Source: Neorhizobium galegae bv. officinalis (GTDB lineage: Bacteria > Pseudomonadota > Alphaproteobacteria > Rhizobiales > Rhizobiaceae). Taken from it: DNA of 64,000 nt. The stretch is from positions 186,001 to 250,000 of the forward strand of contig CCRI01000012.1 in the NCBI GenBank assembly GCA_000985875.1, given 5' to 3'. The notes under the pieces were generated by a model, which had not been told where the DNA came from, ran no database searches, and saw only the letters and a list, made by a program, of their open reading frames with translations. Position numbers and translations under genes: made by a program. Of this stretch, positions 17,616 through 27,527 are shown one piece after another. Position 1 is the stretch's first letter; each line of letters opens with the position of its first letter.

Positions 17616-19457
17616 ATGAAGAACCTCAAGATTTCCCACCAGTTATTGGCCATGGTGGCAGTGCTCATGGTGGCCTTTAGCGCCGTCACCTACTATCAGA
17701 TCCGCACATCGATCGCCTCCATCTATGCCGAGCGCTACGAAATGCTGCGCACGCAGGTGGAATCGGGCATTTCCATCCTGCAATCCTATTACGACCGGGA
17801 AAAGTCGGGTGAGCTGAAGCGCGAGGACGCCCAGAAACTGGCTTACGCAACCGTGGCAGGGATCAAATACGAGCCGGCCGGTTACCTCTTCGGCCTGAAC
17901 TACGACACGGTGACGCAGTTCCACTATAATTCCAAGCTGATCGGCGTGAACCAGAAGGGTCAGCCGGACAAGATGGGCAACCTGTTCCGCGAAGAGATGG
18001 TCGCCAAGGGCCGTGCCGGCGGCGGCGTCACCATCTATTACTGGGAAAAGCCCGGCATGCCGGCCGACAAGGTCTTTGAAAAGGCCGCCTATTCCCGCGC
18101 CTTCGAGCCTTGGCAGATCATTGTCGGCACGGGCGTTTACACCGACGACCTCGACGCCAAGATCAACAAGACGATATTGGAAGTGCTCGGCATCGGCTTG
18201 ATCGCCTTCCTGTTTGCACTCGGCATCGCCTTCCTCGTCATCCGCAACATCACCAAACCGCTTGCCGCCGTGCACACGGCCCTGCAGGCCGTCGCCGACG
18301 AAAACGTCACAGCGGCGATCCCGCATACGGAAATGTCGAACGAAGTGGGCATGATGGCGCAAGCCACCCAGGCGCTGCAGGAAAAGATCCGCGAACGCCA
18401 CGCCATGGCCGATCGCGAGGAAAAACAGAAGGCGGAACTCGACCGCGAGCGCCAGCAGAACGTCGATATGCAGCAGAAGGAAGCCGCGCTGCAGAGCCGC
18501 GTGGTGTCCACCATCGGCGAAGCGCTCGAAGCGCTTGCCCAGGGCGACCTCACCATCCGCTGCAACGATCTCGGACCGCGTTACGAGACGCTCCGCCACA
18601 ACTTCAACGAAGCGCTCGCTCATCTCGAAGCGGCGATGAGTAAGGTCAATGCCAAGGGGATCGACATCGGCGGCTCCAAGGAAGAGATCCGCCGCGCCTC
18701 CAGCGAACTGTCGCAGCGTACCGAACGCCAGGCCGCAAACCTCGAAGAGACGTCGGCGGCCCTCGACGAACTGACCGTCGCCGTGCGTCAGACCGCAGAA
18801 GGCGCCCATGAAGCCGCCCAGCGCGTCACCTCTGTCAGCGCCGAGGCCAACCGTTCCGACCAGATCGTCGCCCAGGCGATCGACGCGATGGGCGGCATCG
18901 AACATTCGTCGGAAGAAATCTCCAAGATCATCGGAGTCATCGACGACATCGCCTTCCAGACCAACCTGCTGGCCCTCAACGCCGGCGTCGAAGCTGCCCG
19001 CGCCGGTGAATCCGGCAAGGGTTTCGCGGTCGTCGCCCAGGAAGTCCGCGAACTCGCCCAGCGCTCCGCCGCTGCGGCAAAAGAGATCAAGGATCAGATC
19101 TCGCGTTCTTCCGGCCAGGTGCAGAACGGCGTGCGCCTCGTCGGCGAAGCCGGCGAAGCCCTGAAGCGGATTTCCAACCAGGTGAAGGCGGCGAGCGACA
19201 TCGTCGGCAAGATCGCCCATTCGGCCTCAGAACAGGACACGACGCTGCGCTCGATCTCGTCGTCGCTGAACCAACTCGACGCGGCCACCCAGCACAATGC
19301 GGCGATGGCCGAAGAAACGACCGCCTCGGCCGAAGCGCTTGCCGCCGATACGGATGAGTTGCTGAGCCTGATCAGCAGCTTCCGCATCAGTGCCGGCCAG
19401 AATAGCGGTGCCGGCAGCCTCAACCGCGTCGCCCAGAAAATGCGCCGCGCGAGCTAA
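17616..19457 (+). CDS. Methyl-accepting chemotaxis protein with a Cache sensor
   Basis: The preferred start is ATG 17616 (MKNLKISHQLLAMVAVLMVAF); a GTG four codons upstream is possible. The 613 residues hold a first membrane helix (about 8-28), a periplasmic single Cache domain (about 30-185, with YEPAGYLFGLNYD and VGTGVYTDDLDAKI) and a second membrane helix (LIAFLFALGIAFLVI). HAMP domains and the cytoplasmic signalling hairpin follow, with EISKIIGVIDDIAFQTNLLALNA as the tip. No C-terminal CheR/CheB-binding pentapeptide is seen. Cache sensors of this type bind small organic ligands; the ligand is not predictable here. It is an orphan, with no che genes in the window. Confidence 0.93.
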   Translation: MKNLKISHQLLAMVAVLMVAFSAVTYYQIRTSIASIYAERYEMLRTQVESGISILQSYYDREKSGELKREDAQKLAYATVAGIKYEPAGYLFGLNYDTVTQFHYNSKLIGVNQKGQPDKMGNLFREEMVAKGRAGGGVTIYYWEKPGMPADKVFEKAAYSRAFEPWQIIVGTGVYTDDLDAKINKTILEVLGIGLIAFLFALGIAFLVIRNITKPLAAVHTALQAVADENVTAAIPHTEMSNEVGMMAQATQALQEKIRERHAMADREEKQKAELDRERQQNVDMQQKEAALQSRVVSTIGEALEALAQGDLTIRCNDLGPRYETLRHNFNEALAHLEAAMSKVNAKGIDIGGSKEEIRRASSELSQRTERQAANLEETSAALDELTVAVRQTAEGAHEAAQRVTSVSAEANRSDQIVAQAIDAMGGIEHSSEEISKIIGVIDDIAFQTNLLALNAGVEAARAGESGKGFAVVAQEVRELAQRSAAAAKEIKDQISRSSGQVQNGVRLVGEAGEALKRISNQVKAASDIVGKIAHSASEQDTTLRSISSSLNQLDAATQHNAAMAEETTASAEALAADTDELLSLISSFRISAGQNSGAGSLNRVAQKMRRAS

Positions 19458-19480
19458 TTAAATTTAGTCGGGGGACGGGG

Positions 19481-19514
19481 AACCGCCGGGTCGAAAGATC
19501 CGGCGGTTTTTTTG
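19481..19514 (+). terminator. Rho-independent terminator of the chemoreceptor gene
   Basis: AACCGCCGG and CCGGCGGTT pair around a GTCGAAAGAT loop, followed by TTTTTTT on the plus strand. It separates the chemoreceptor gene from the convergent glyS. Confidence 0.9.
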
Positions 19515-19520
19515 TTCGGG

Positions 19521-21737
19521 TCAGCCGCTGATCTTGGAGAAATCCGCAACCGTCGCGGTCGCTTCCCGGATGGCCTTCAGGAGCGCCAGGCGGTTGGCGC
19601 GGATCGCCGTGTCTTCGTCGTTAACGAGCACGTCCTCGAAGAATTCGTCGACGGGTGCGCGCAGCTTCGACAGGGCTTCCATGGCCGAGCGGAAATCTTC
19701 CTTGGCCACCGCGTCGGACGCTTCCTTCGAGGCGACCACGATGGCCGCCCAGAGCGCCTTTTCGGCATCGAGCCTCAGCAACTCTTCCGAAACGCCATCG
19801 GCAACGACGGTGCCCTTCTTTTCCTCGGCGGCGAGGAGTTGCACGGCGCGCTTGGTGCCGGCGAGCAGGTTCTTGCCGTCTTCCGAGGTGATGAAGGCCG
19901 TCAACGCCTCGACGCGGCGGGCGACCAGCAAGAGGTCGTCGGCGTCCGGCGTGAGGACGGCGTCGATCAGGTCGTGGCGGGCGCCTTGGTCGCGGAGGTA
20001 GACTTTCAGGCGGTCGTGGAAGAAGGTGAGGAGGTCCGTAATGGCGACGTCTTTCGACACGTCAGTGACAAACCGCTTTATGTCTTCGATCGGCAGAATT
20101 GCTGTTCTCAAAACGGTATTCAGCGGCAGACGGACCTTCCGTTCCAACAGGATACGCACCACGCCGAGTGCCGCGCGCCGCAGCGCATACGGATCCTTCG
20201 AACCGGTCGGCTTTTCATCGATCGCCCAGAAGCCGACCAGCGTATCGAGCTTGTCGGCGAGTGCGATAGTCAACCCGAGCTTGTCTTCCGGAAGGCGATC
20301 CGAGGGGCCGTTCGGCTTCCAGTGATCCTCGATGGCCGCGGCGATCGAGGCGTCCTCGCCCTGCAGCATCGCGTATTTGCGGCCCATCAGGCCCTGCAGT
20401 TCGGGGAATTCGCCGACCGCTTCGGTGCGCAGGTCCGCCTTGGCCAGCACTGCAGCGCGATCGACCAGGGCCGGATCAGCACCAGTGACCTTTGCCAGTT
20501 CCTTCGCCAACGCGCGGATGCGGGCGACGCGCTCACCCTGCGTGCCGAGCTTGGCATGGAACGTCACGTTCAGCGCATCGAGCTTCGCCATGCGCTGGTC
20601 GAGCGGCTTTTTCAGGTCGAGGTCGAACTTCGCAGCCGATTCCTTCAGCGTATCGAGGTCCGGCATGTCGCCCTGGTCGCGGGTCCAGAAATGCTTGGCG
20701 TCGGAGAGGCGGGCGCGCACGACCTTGCCGTTGCCGTGCATGATTTCCTTGCCGCCGTCCTTCGCCTCGATGTTCGAGATCAGGATGAAGCGGTTGGAAA
20801 GGCCCTCGCCGCCGGCCTGCGGGCGGGTGACGAAACACTTCTGGTTCGTCTTGATGGTGAGCCGAATGATTTCGGAGGGGATTTCGAGATAATCCTCTTC
20901 GAACTCGCCCATCAGCACATGCGGCCATTCGACGAGGCCGGAGACCTCTTCCAGCAGGCCTTCATCCTCGACCAGATCGAGGCCGTTGGCGAAGGCGAGG
21001 TCGCGCGCGTCGTGCAGGATGACGTCCTTGCGGCGGTCGGCATCAAGCATGACCTTCGCCTTTTCGAGGCTCGCCACATAGTCGTCGAAACGGCGCACGG
21101 TGATGGCGTCGGGCGCGTGGAAACGATGGCCGTAGGTGATGTTGCTTGCCACCAGCCCGTCGATCTCGAAGGGGATGACCTGGGTTTCGTCATGTTCCGG
21201 GCCGAAGAGGCAGACGATCGACTGCAGCGGGCGCACCCAGCGCAGGCTTTCCGGACCCTTGCCGTCGATGCCGGCGAAACGGGCACCCTTCGGCATGGAG
21301 GCGGCACCCCAGCGCATCGATTTCGGCCAGGGGAAATTGCGGATGATGCCGGGCATCACGTCCGCGATGATCTCTTCCGCCGGGCGGCCGGGCTTGGAGA
21401 TGACCGCGACGTAGAAATCGCCCTTCTTCGGATCGTTGACGACCTGTGCTTCCGAGATCGACGACAGGCCTGCACCGCGCAAAAAGCCGGCGATGGCGCC
21501 TTCCGGGGCGTCGGTGCGCGGACCCTTGCGCTCCTCGCGCTGATCGGCCGACCGCGCCGTCAGGCCGCGGATATCCAGCGTCAGGCGACGCGGCGTCCAG
21601 TATTCGCGCGCGCCCTCATAGGTCAGGCCCGCTTCCACCAGCGCGTCGGTGACGAGCTTTTTCAGGTCTCCCGCCGCCTTGCGCTGCATGCGGGCGGGAA
21701 TTTCCTCCGAGCGGAGTTCGAGAAGCAGATCGGGCAT
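19521..21737 (-). CDS. glyS: Glycine-tRNA ligase beta subunit
   Basis: The 738-residue beta chain of the alpha2-beta2 glycyl-tRNA synthetase binds and positions tRNA-Gly. The N-terminal [17 protein letters not shown] motif is the family signature. An HD-like region and a C-terminal anticodon-binding domain ([20 protein letters not shown]) follow. The length is near the usual 690-750. The alpha gene glyQ is 4.4 kb upstream on the same strand, with lemA, an EPSP synthase and DUF2207 between them. Confidence 0.97.
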   Translation of the reverse strand: MPDLLLELRSEEIPARMQRKAAGDLKKLVTDALVEAGLTYEGAREYWTPRRLTLDIRGLTARSADQREERKGPRTDAPEGAIAGFLRGAGLSSISEAQVVNDPKKGDFYVAVISKPGRPAEEIIADVMPGIIRNFPWPKSMRWGAASMPKGARFAGIDGKGPESLRWVRPLQSIVCLFGPEHDETQVIPFEIDGLVASNITYGHRFHAPDAITVRRFDDYVASLEKAKVMLDADRRKDVILHDARDLAFANGLDLVEDEGLLEEVSGLVEWPHVLMGEFEEDYLEIPSEIIRLTIKTNQKCFVTRPQAGGEGLSNRFILISNIEAKDGGKEIMHGNGKVVRARLSDAKHFWTRDQGDMPDLDTLKESAAKFDLDLKKPLDQRMAKLDALNVTFHAKLGTQGERVARIRALAKELAKVTGADPALVDRAAVLAKADLRTEAVGEFPELQGLMGRKYAMLQGEDASIAAAIEDHWKPNGPSDRLPEDKLGLTIALADKLDTLVGFWAIDEKPTGSKDPYALRRAALGVVRILLERKVRLPLNTVLRTAILPIEDIKRFVTDVSKDVAITDLLTFFHDRLKVYLRDQGARHDLIDAVLTPDADDLLLVARRVEALTAFITSEDGKNLLAGTKRAVQLLAAEEKKGTVVADGVSEELLRLDAEKALWAAIVVASKEASDAVAKEDFRSAMEALSKLRAPVDEFFEDVLVNDEDTAIRANRLALLKAIREATATVADFSKISG

Positions 21738-21825
21738 CGATAATCAACTTTTTGATGATTGTTCAACAGGGCGTGGCCTTAGCAAGCCCGCCGCCAAAAG
21801 TCACCAGCCGGATTGGCGAAAGTGT

Positions 21826-23754
21826 TTACCAGCCGCCTCCGCCGCCGCCACCGCCTCCGCCACCGGACGAGCCGCCGGAAAAGCCGGAGGAGGACGAGGA
21901 GGATTTGGGCGCGGGGATGGTCGAGGCGATGGTGGAGGCCATCGAAGAGGAGAAGCCGCCGATGCGATCGCCGAAATTGGAGCCATAGTTGCCGCTATAC
22001 CAGCCGGGCGCATAGGCGCCGGCGGCAGCGCCTGCCACGGCACTCGCAAGCCAGGTCTCGAATGTGTTGCTCCACGGCTTCTCGACGCCGAGCGCCACCG
22101 CATAGGGCAGCAGCTTTTCGAAATGCTGCGGCGACATGGTCGGCGCGCCGGCCGTGTTCATGCGGTCCTTTTCGGCAAGCGTCAGGTAGATGCGCAGGCC
22201 CTCGATGCCGTCCATCAGCTTGCGGCCGAGCGGCGTGGGAGCACCTATCAGGAAGAAGAAGATGACGTTGGCGAGCACGATGCCGCCGACCGAGACCAGG
22301 ATCGGCCAATGCTCGTTGCCGGTCATTTCCACCATGATCGCCACCAGCACCGCCGAGCCGATCGACAGGGCCACCAGGCCGATAAAACCAAGGATCACGA
22401 CCGAGACGATTTTCGATAACAGCGACGACCCGCGGCGAAAGCCCCTGCCGAAACCAACAGCGAGGAAACCGAGGACCACGGCGAAAAACGCGGGGATGAT
22501 CAGCATGGCGATCATGTCCGGTTCGAGATTGCCGAACACCAGCAGAGCCACGATGGACAGCACGCTCAGGATGACGCCGCCGATCACGTAACCCTTGTTG
22601 CCGTTGTAATATTTGCCGCGATGTTCCTTCTCGATCGCCTGGCGGAAGCTCGCGCCGATCGACTGGACAGTGGTGCCGTGTGCCTCGTCGATCACCAGTG
22701 CCTGCCCCTTTGCACCGATGGAACCGAGGATCGAGGCCTGGCCGATCGGCACGTCCCGCGGCACGGATTTGTCGGTGCGCCTGATGACGATCTTCTCCGC
22801 GAGGTCCTCCAGCGTTACGTAACCTTTGACCGCCAGGTCGAGCGCGCTTGCGGCGAAAGCCGTCCAGCCGCCGCCGGAAAAGCCCTTGTTGTCGATGTAG
22901 TTGACGAGGGCCGGCGACAGGCCCTCCGGCGCATCCCAGCGCGGCACCACGACGCCGCGGTCCGGATCGCGGCCGACGCGGCCCCAGAAAAGCGCATAAT
23001 AGCCGACGACGAGGACGAGGCCGACGATCGAGATTATGGTCCCGATATTGTCGCGCCACCACCAGGCGCTTTCCTGTTCTTTCGAAGGGGCAGCGACGAT
23101 CCCCTTAGGAAAGCCGGCGACGATCGTCAGGCCTTCCTGCATGCCGAGCGGCCGAGTGGTCGAAAAGACCGCCTGATTGCCATTTGCCTGCATGCGGGCA
23201 TTCCGGGCTGTCGAGCCCAGCGGGCCGGTATAGGCGGCGGTCTGGGTTATCCGCGCAACACCCGGCAAGGTCACTCGCGCCGAGGCCTGGGCGATGCGGA
23301 ATTCCCAGCCATTGCCGGTGACGTTCCAGTAGAGCTCGTCGTGGTCGTCGAAATAGCGGATCTGCCGGTCGGTCTTGTAGGTGAAGACGAAAGTGTGCTC
23401 GCCATCCGGGAGGAAGGCGTCCTTGTCGCCGGAATAGATGCGGATGCCGCCGGTGACGCTTTCCGTGTGGAAGGGCTCGGCCTGGCCATCGCGGGTGACG
23501 GAAACGACCTCGAAACCGACCCGCACCGTGCGGCCCCTGGCGTCCTGCATCGTCAGCGGGAAATCGCGAAACAGGCCGCGCTTGATCTTGTCGCCTTCCG
23601 CATTGGCGATGATCGTTTCGGTCACCGTCAGGTCGCCGTTGTCGGCGACCTGGATGTCGGAATGATAGGAGCGGATATATTCCTCTGCCGCGGCGGGCAG
23701 CACCGCCGACAGGGAGAAAAGCAACGCCAGGCCAAAGCCGGAGAACCACCGCAT
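21826..23754 (-). CDS. DUF2207 membrane protein with a glycine-rich tail
   Basis: The start at ATG 23754 (MRWFSGFGLALLF) is chosen because AGGAG lies eight bases upstream; a GTG at 23778 is less likely. The 642 residues have a signal peptide ending PAAAEE, then an extracytoplasmic beta domain (YIRSYHSDIQVADNGDLTVTE). A membrane helix near 245 and a cytoplasmic middle part follow, then two or more helices around 400-480. The tail is SSSSSGFSGGSSGGG followed by a poly-Gly run. The partner protein LemA is encoded 1.4 kb upstream; LemA and DUF2207 proteins often occur together. The role is unknown, though the C-terminal tail resembles that of YgcG/TPM proteins. Confidence 0.88.
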   Translation of the reverse strand: MRWFSGFGLALLFSLSAVLPAAAEEYIRSYHSDIQVADNGDLTVTETIIANAEGDKIKRGLFRDFPLTMQDARGRTVRVGFEVVSVTRDGQAEPFHTESVTGGIRIYSGDKDAFLPDGEHTFVFTYKTDRQIRYFDDHDELYWNVTGNGWEFRIAQASARVTLPGVARITQTAAYTGPLGSTARNARMQANGNQAVFSTTRPLGMQEGLTIVAGFPKGIVAAPSKEQESAWWWRDNIGTIISIVGLVLVVGYYALFWGRVGRDPDRGVVVPRWDAPEGLSPALVNYIDNKGFSGGGWTAFAASALDLAVKGYVTLEDLAEKIVIRRTDKSVPRDVPIGQASILGSIGAKGQALVIDEAHGTTVQSIGASFRQAIEKEHRGKYYNGNKGYVIGGVILSVLSIVALLVFGNLEPDMIAMLIIPAFFAVVLGFLAVGFGRGFRRGSSLLSKIVSVVILGFIGLVALSIGSAVLVAIMVEMTGNEHWPILVSVGGIVLANVIFFFLIGAPTPLGRKLMDGIEGLRIYLTLAEKDRMNTAGAPTMSPQHFEKLLPYAVALGVEKPWSNTFETWLASAVAGAAAGAYAPGWYSGNYGSNFGDRIGGFSSSMASTIASTIPAPKSSSSSSGFSGGSSGGGGGGGGGGGW

Positions 23755-23799
23755 CACGACATTTCTCCTCTTCGGCACCAGCCGATCCGGGTTTTCCGC

Positions 23800-25071
23800 T
23801 TAGACTATGTCCGTATATTCGACGCCAAGCGAGGCCAAGACGTCCCAGTAGCTGGGGAAGGTCTTGGCGACGCAATCCGGGTCGAGAATGGTGATGCCAC
23901 CGATCATCAGCCCCGCCAGCGCGAAGCTCATGGCGATGCGGTGGTCGGCGAAGGTATTGATCTCTGCGGATAAGGTCTGGCCGGCGAGCGACGGATCGGA
24001 GGCGACGATCAGGTCGTCGCCCTCTTCCGTCGCAAGGCCCTCGCGAATGGCGTTGAGGCCGAGCGAGAGCGCCCTCACCCGGTCGCATTCCTTGACACGC
24101 AGGTTGGCGATGCCGGTGAAACGCACCGGCGTTTCGTTGAAGGCGGCGAGCACCGCGAGCGTCGGCACCGCATCCTGCATCTGCGAACCGTCGATTTCGG
24201 CCGGCAGGTGCGGGAACTGCGCGATCACTTCGTAGGCCTTGGCATCCGGCTGGGTGAAGGCTGTGGCCGGCACGCCGAGATCGATGGCACCGCCGGTCAG
24301 TACTTCCGCGGCCCAAAGATAGGTCGCGGCAGAGGCATCCGGCTCGATCACAAAATCCGCGGCCTTGTAGCCGGTCGGTTCGACCTTCCAGGTCGCGGCA
24401 TCGATCTGCTCCACCTTGGCGCCGAAGGCCTGCATCGCGGCGAGCGTCAGGTCCACATAACCGCGGGCGCCGATTTCAGCGCCGGCCAGCGCAACCGTCA
24501 AGGGGGCGTTGGCAGCTTGCTTGGCAAGCGGTCCCGCCATCAGCAGCGCAGAGACGTATTGGCTGGAAAGACCGGCATCGATCTCGACGCGGCCCGATGC
24601 GAAATGGCCGTTGCCGCGCACCGTTACCGGCGGGCAACCGGTCGGCGCCTTCGCATCGATGCCGAGCGACTTCAGGGCAGTCACGAGCGGGCCGATCGGC
24701 CGCTTGCGCATGTGTTCGTCACCATCGACGACAACGGTGCCATCGACAGAAGCGACAGCGGCGGTGAGGAAGCGGGTCGCGGTGCCGGCATTGCCGAGGA
24801 ACAGCGGAGCGGACGGGGGCAGAAGCCTGCCGTTGCCGGTCACGACGAAGGTCGTCTCGTCCGGTTCGTCGACCGCCACGCCCATGGCCCGTAATGCGTC
24901 GGCCATATAGCGCGTATCGTCGCTCCGCAGCGCGCCGGTCAGCCGGCTGGTGCCTTCGGCAAGGCCCGCCAGAAGCAGCGCGCGGTTGGTGATCGACTTG
25001 GAACCCGGCGGCATCGCGCGTCCGGAAAGCGGCTTGCCCGGCGGCAGGATGGTGAGTTTGGCTCTACCCAT
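23800..25071 (-). CDS. aroA: 3-phosphoshikimate 1-carboxyvinyltransferase (EPSP synthase)
   Basis: The enzyme joins phosphoenolpyruvate to shikimate-3-phosphate in aromatic amino acid synthesis. The 423 residues have PPGSKSITNRALLLAGL near the start, LGNAGTATRFL near 93, KRPIGPLVTAL, DAGLSSQYVSALLMAGP, RVKECDRV and DHRIAMSFALAGL. The LGNAGTAxR loop is closer to the E. coli-type class than to the CP4-type class common as the main AroA in rhizobia. In E. coli numbering, Pro101 is replaced by Phe. A second aroA may exist elsewhere in the genome. It sits between lemA and DUF2207, 45 bp from the latter, which is an odd place for a shikimate gene. Confidence 0.9.
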   Translation of the reverse strand: MGRAKLTILPPGKPLSGRAMPPGSKSITNRALLLAGLAEGTSRLTGALRSDDTRYMADALRAMGVAVDEPDETTFVVTGNGRLLPPSAPLFLGNAGTATRFLTAAVASVDGTVVVDGDEHMRKRPIGPLVTALKSLGIDAKAPTGCPPVTVRGNGHFASGRVEIDAGLSSQYVSALLMAGPLAKQAANAPLTVALAGAEIGARGYVDLTLAAMQAFGAKVEQIDAATWKVEPTGYKAADFVIEPDASAATYLWAAEVLTGGAIDLGVPATAFTQPDAKAYEVIAQFPHLPAEIDGSQMQDAVPTLAVLAAFNETPVRFTGIANLRVKECDRVRALSLGLNAIREGLATEEGDDLIVASDPSLAGQTLSAEINTFADHRIAMSFALAGLMIGGITILDPDCVAKTFPSYWDVLASLGVEYTDIV

Positions 25072-25163
25072 GATATTCGTCTCTTAACGCCAAATGGAAT
25101 GCCGCAATAAGGCGGCCGACCGCGCTCTTAAACCGTTGCGGCACGAAGGTCCAATGACGGATT

Positions 25164-25715
25164 TCAGAACTTGACGGTGGGGACCGCCCGATCGGCCGCG
25201 TTCTCGATCTCGAAATACTCGCGCTTCGAGAAACCGAACTGGCCGGCGACCAGGTTGTTGGGGAAGCTTTCGACCTTGACGTTCAGGTCACGGGCAGCAC
25301 CGTTGTAGTACCGCCGCGACATCTGGATCTCGCTTTCGATGGTTTCGAGCGATTCCTGCAGTTCGGAAAAGTTCTGGTTCGCCTTGAGGTCCGGATAGGC
25401 TTCGGCAAGCGCGATGATCTTTCCAAGCGCCTGGCCGAGCAGGCCTTCCGCCTGGGCGCGGCCGGCGACATCGCCTGCCGGCACAGCCTGCGCCTGGTTG
25501 CGCAGCTTGACGACTTCCTCGAACGTGTCCTTTTCGTGGGCCGCATATCCCTTCACCGTCTCGATGAGGTTCGGGATCAGATCGGCGCGGCGCTTCAGCT
25601 GAACGTCGATGCCGGACCAGGCCTCCTCCGCCATCTGCCGGGCTTTGACGAGGCCGTTGTAGATCATGACGACGTAGAGTGCAGCGAGAACAATTATGCC
25701 GATCAAAATGTACAT
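25164..25715 (-). CDS. LemA family protein
   Basis: The 183-residue form starts at ATG 25715 (MYILIGIIVLAALYVVMIYN), giving a single N-terminal membrane anchor. The upstream 58 codons are out of character and not used. The rest is a four-helix bundle with the LemA signature EAWSGIDVQLKRRADLIPNLIETVKGYA and RYYNGAARDLNVKVESFPNNL. LemA proteins face the periplasm and their function is poorly known. It is the first gene of a likely run lemA-aroA-DUF2207-glyS. Confidence 0.93.
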   Translation of the reverse strand: MYILIGIIVLAALYVVMIYNGLVKARQMAEEAWSGIDVQLKRRADLIPNLIETVKGYAAHEKDTFEEVVKLRNQAQAVPAGDVAGRAQAEGLLGQALGKIIALAEAYPDLKANQNFSELQESLETIESEIQMSRRYYNGAARDLNVKVESFPNNLVAGQFGFSKREYFEIENAADRAVPTVKF

Positions 25716-25915
25716 CTGAGTCTCCCGACTTGCCGTTGCGATGGGACAGTAGAGGCCTGGTATAAAAAAGTGGTTGAAGTCATCGATTATTTTTCGCGGT
25801 AACAGTTTTGATTTACAGCAAAGTTTCGACCGCGTGGATACCTTAGATTCTCTTGCAGAATAGGGGCGATTCCGAAGATTCGGCCCCACCCCAAAACAAT
25901 CTGGATGGAATTGCC

Positions 25916-26113
25916 ATGGCGTCCTTGGTGCGAACCGCCAATGTGCTGGCGTTTGCCGTGCTGTTTTTTCAGTACGGCGTGATGATGAAGCCGCCGGAAC
26001 CGGCCGGCACCCGCCGGTTTCTGCAGATCTATGCAGGGCAGCTTCCGACCGGGGCCTATCCGACCCTCAAGCCCGTCTGGCAGTTGGGCACGCAATGGAC
26101 GGGAGCCGTTTGA
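25916..26113 (+). CDS. Small single-pass membrane protein candidate
   Basis: The 65-residue frame starts at ATG 25916. It has an N-terminal hydrophobic helix (ANVLAFAVLFFQYGVMM) and a soluble tail rich in Pro, Thr and Gln (GTRRFLQIYAGQLPTGAYPTL). It lies on the strand opposite to lemA and glyQ, filling the gap between them and ending 31 bp before the glyQ stop. The composition is protein-like, but the ribosome site is weak. I do not recognise a family. Confidence 0.42.
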   Translation: MASLVRTANVLAFAVLFFQYGVMMKPPEPAGTRRFLQIYAGQLPTGAYPTLKPVWQLGTQWTGAV

Positions 26114-26143
26114 ACGGTTCGCCGCAGGCGGCCAGGCCCGAAA

Positions 26144-27103
26144 TCAGGCAGCCTTGCCGAAATTCACACCACCGGCATCGGTCATCAGGAAGGCTTCGCC
26201 GCAGGCCTTTGCGAGCGTGCGCACACGCAGGATGTAGCTTTGGCGTTCGGTGACCGAGATCACTCCGCGGGCATCCAGCAGGTTGAAGACGTGGGACGCC
26301 TTGATGCACTGGTCATAGGCCGGGAAGACGCATTTGTGCAGCATCTGGTTGGCGTTCGCACCCGGAGCACCGGCTGCGAGCAGCGCCTGGCATTCCTTCT
26401 CGGCGTCGATGAAGTGCCGGTGCAGCATGGCGGTATCGGCGAATTCGAAGTTATGGCGGGAATATTCCTGCTCGGCCTGCAGGAAGACGTCGCCATAGGA
26501 GATCTTTTCCTCGCCCTCGCGGCCGTTGAAATTGAGCTCGTAGATGCTGTCCACGCCCTGCAGATAGGTGGCGAGGCGTTCGAGGCCGTAGGTCAACTCG
26601 CCGGCGACCGGCGAGCATTCGATGCCGCAGACCTGCTGGAAGTAGGTGAACTGCGAGACTTCCATGCCGTCGCACCAGCATTCCCAGCCGAGGCCCCAGG
26701 CGCCGAGCGTCGGGCTTTCCCAGTCGTCCTCGACGAAACGCACGTCATGCAGCAATGGGTCAAGGCCGATCGCCGCAAGCGATCCGAGATAGAGTTCCTG
26801 CAGGTTCGGCGGGTTCGGCTTCAGGATGACCTGAAACTGGTAATAATGCTGCAGGCGGTTGGGGTTTTCACCGTAACGACCGTCGGACGGACGACGCGAC
26901 GGCTGAACATAGGCGGCCTTCCACGGCTTGGGGCCGAGCGCGCGCAGCGTGGTGGCCGGATGGAAGGTACCGGCACCGACTTCCATGTCGTAGGGCTGCA
27001 AGATCGCGCAACCCTTGTCGGCCCAGTAATTCTGGAGCGCGAGGATCAGCCCCTGGAAGGAGCGGGTCGGAGACATGTGGTCGGGCAGCTCGGTCATGGC
27101 CAT
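26144..27103 (-). CDS. glyQ: Glycine-tRNA ligase alpha subunit
   Basis: The class II catalytic alpha chain activates glycine and charges tRNA-Gly with the GlyS beta chain. The core begins [26 protein letters not shown] and includes [36 protein letters not shown] and [14 protein letters not shown] use the ATG at 27103 (319 residues); ATGs at 27097 and 27082 are alternatives, and the frame back to 27142 is unsupported. Length fits the roughly 300-residue family. It is transcribed away from the toxin-antitoxin pair. Confidence 0.96.
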   Translation of the reverse strand: MAMTELPDHMSPTRSFQGLILALQNYWADKGCAILQPYDMEVGAGTFHPATTLRALGPKPWKAAYVQPSRRPSDGRYGENPNRLQHYYQFQVILKPNPPNLQELYLGSLAAIGLDPLLHDVRFVEDDWESPTLGAWGLGWECWCDGMEVSQFTYFQQVCGIECSPVAGELTYGLERLATYLQGVDSIYELNFNGREGEEKISYGDVFLQAEQEYSRHNFEFADTAMLHRHFIDAEKECQALLAAGAPGANANQMLHKCVFPAYDQCIKASHVFNLLDARGVISVTERQSYILRVRTLAKACGEAFLMTDAGGVNFGKAA

Positions 27104-27242
27104 ATCTGTATCGGTTCGAGGATGCGGACGAGTGCCACGCATCAGGGGCGCGGGTCAAGGATTTATGCGTTTGCGGCGGTTGCGGGGATGCACGCCGGGC
27201 GCGACCCATGTTAAGCTTCGTTCGTTCTTCCGGAGAAAAACC

Positions 27243-27527
27243 ATGAACGTCAAGAACAGCTTCACCTTGTCCGAACGCTCCCTGCGGCTTGCCGAAAAGC
27301 TCGTCGAGGACGGCCAGTTTCCCTCGGTCGAGAAAGTGCTCGAGGCTGGCATCGATAGTTTGTTGCGGGACGAGGAGAGTTCCGCTCATGACGACCCGCT
27401 GATCGGCATGAAGGACGAGATCCGCCGCCGCGCTGAACTGCCGCGAGATCAGTGGTTGCCCTGGGATGGGGACGAAATGGCTAACCGCATCAAGGCAAGG
27501 CTGGACGAGAAATATAAGAACCGCTGA
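27243..27527 (+). CDS. ParD-like ribbon-helix-helix antitoxin
   Basis: The 94-residue protein starts at ATG 27243 with GGAGAAA upstream. The N-terminal MNVKNSFTLSERSLRLAEKLV looks like the beta-strand and first helix of a CopG/ParD-type DNA-binding fold, followed by FPSVEKVLEAGIDSLL. The C-terminal half is charged, ending IKARLDEKYKNR, and would wrap the toxin. Its stop overlaps the ATG of the toxin gene by one base (TGATG), so translation is coupled. Such antitoxins usually repress their own promoter. Confidence 0.85.
   Translation: MNVKNSFTLSERSLRLAEKLVEDGQFPSVEKVLEAGIDSLLRDEESSAHDDPLIGMKDEIRRRAELPRDQWLPWDGDEMANRIKARLDEKYKNR

Noticed and set aside
19512-21743. 743-codon open frame opposite glyS
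   Set aside because: Shadow; the minus frame is an intact GlyS.
21835-21900. GCC-rich low-complexity run
   Set aside because: It is the poly-Gly/Ser tail of the DUF2207 protein, not a separate repeat.
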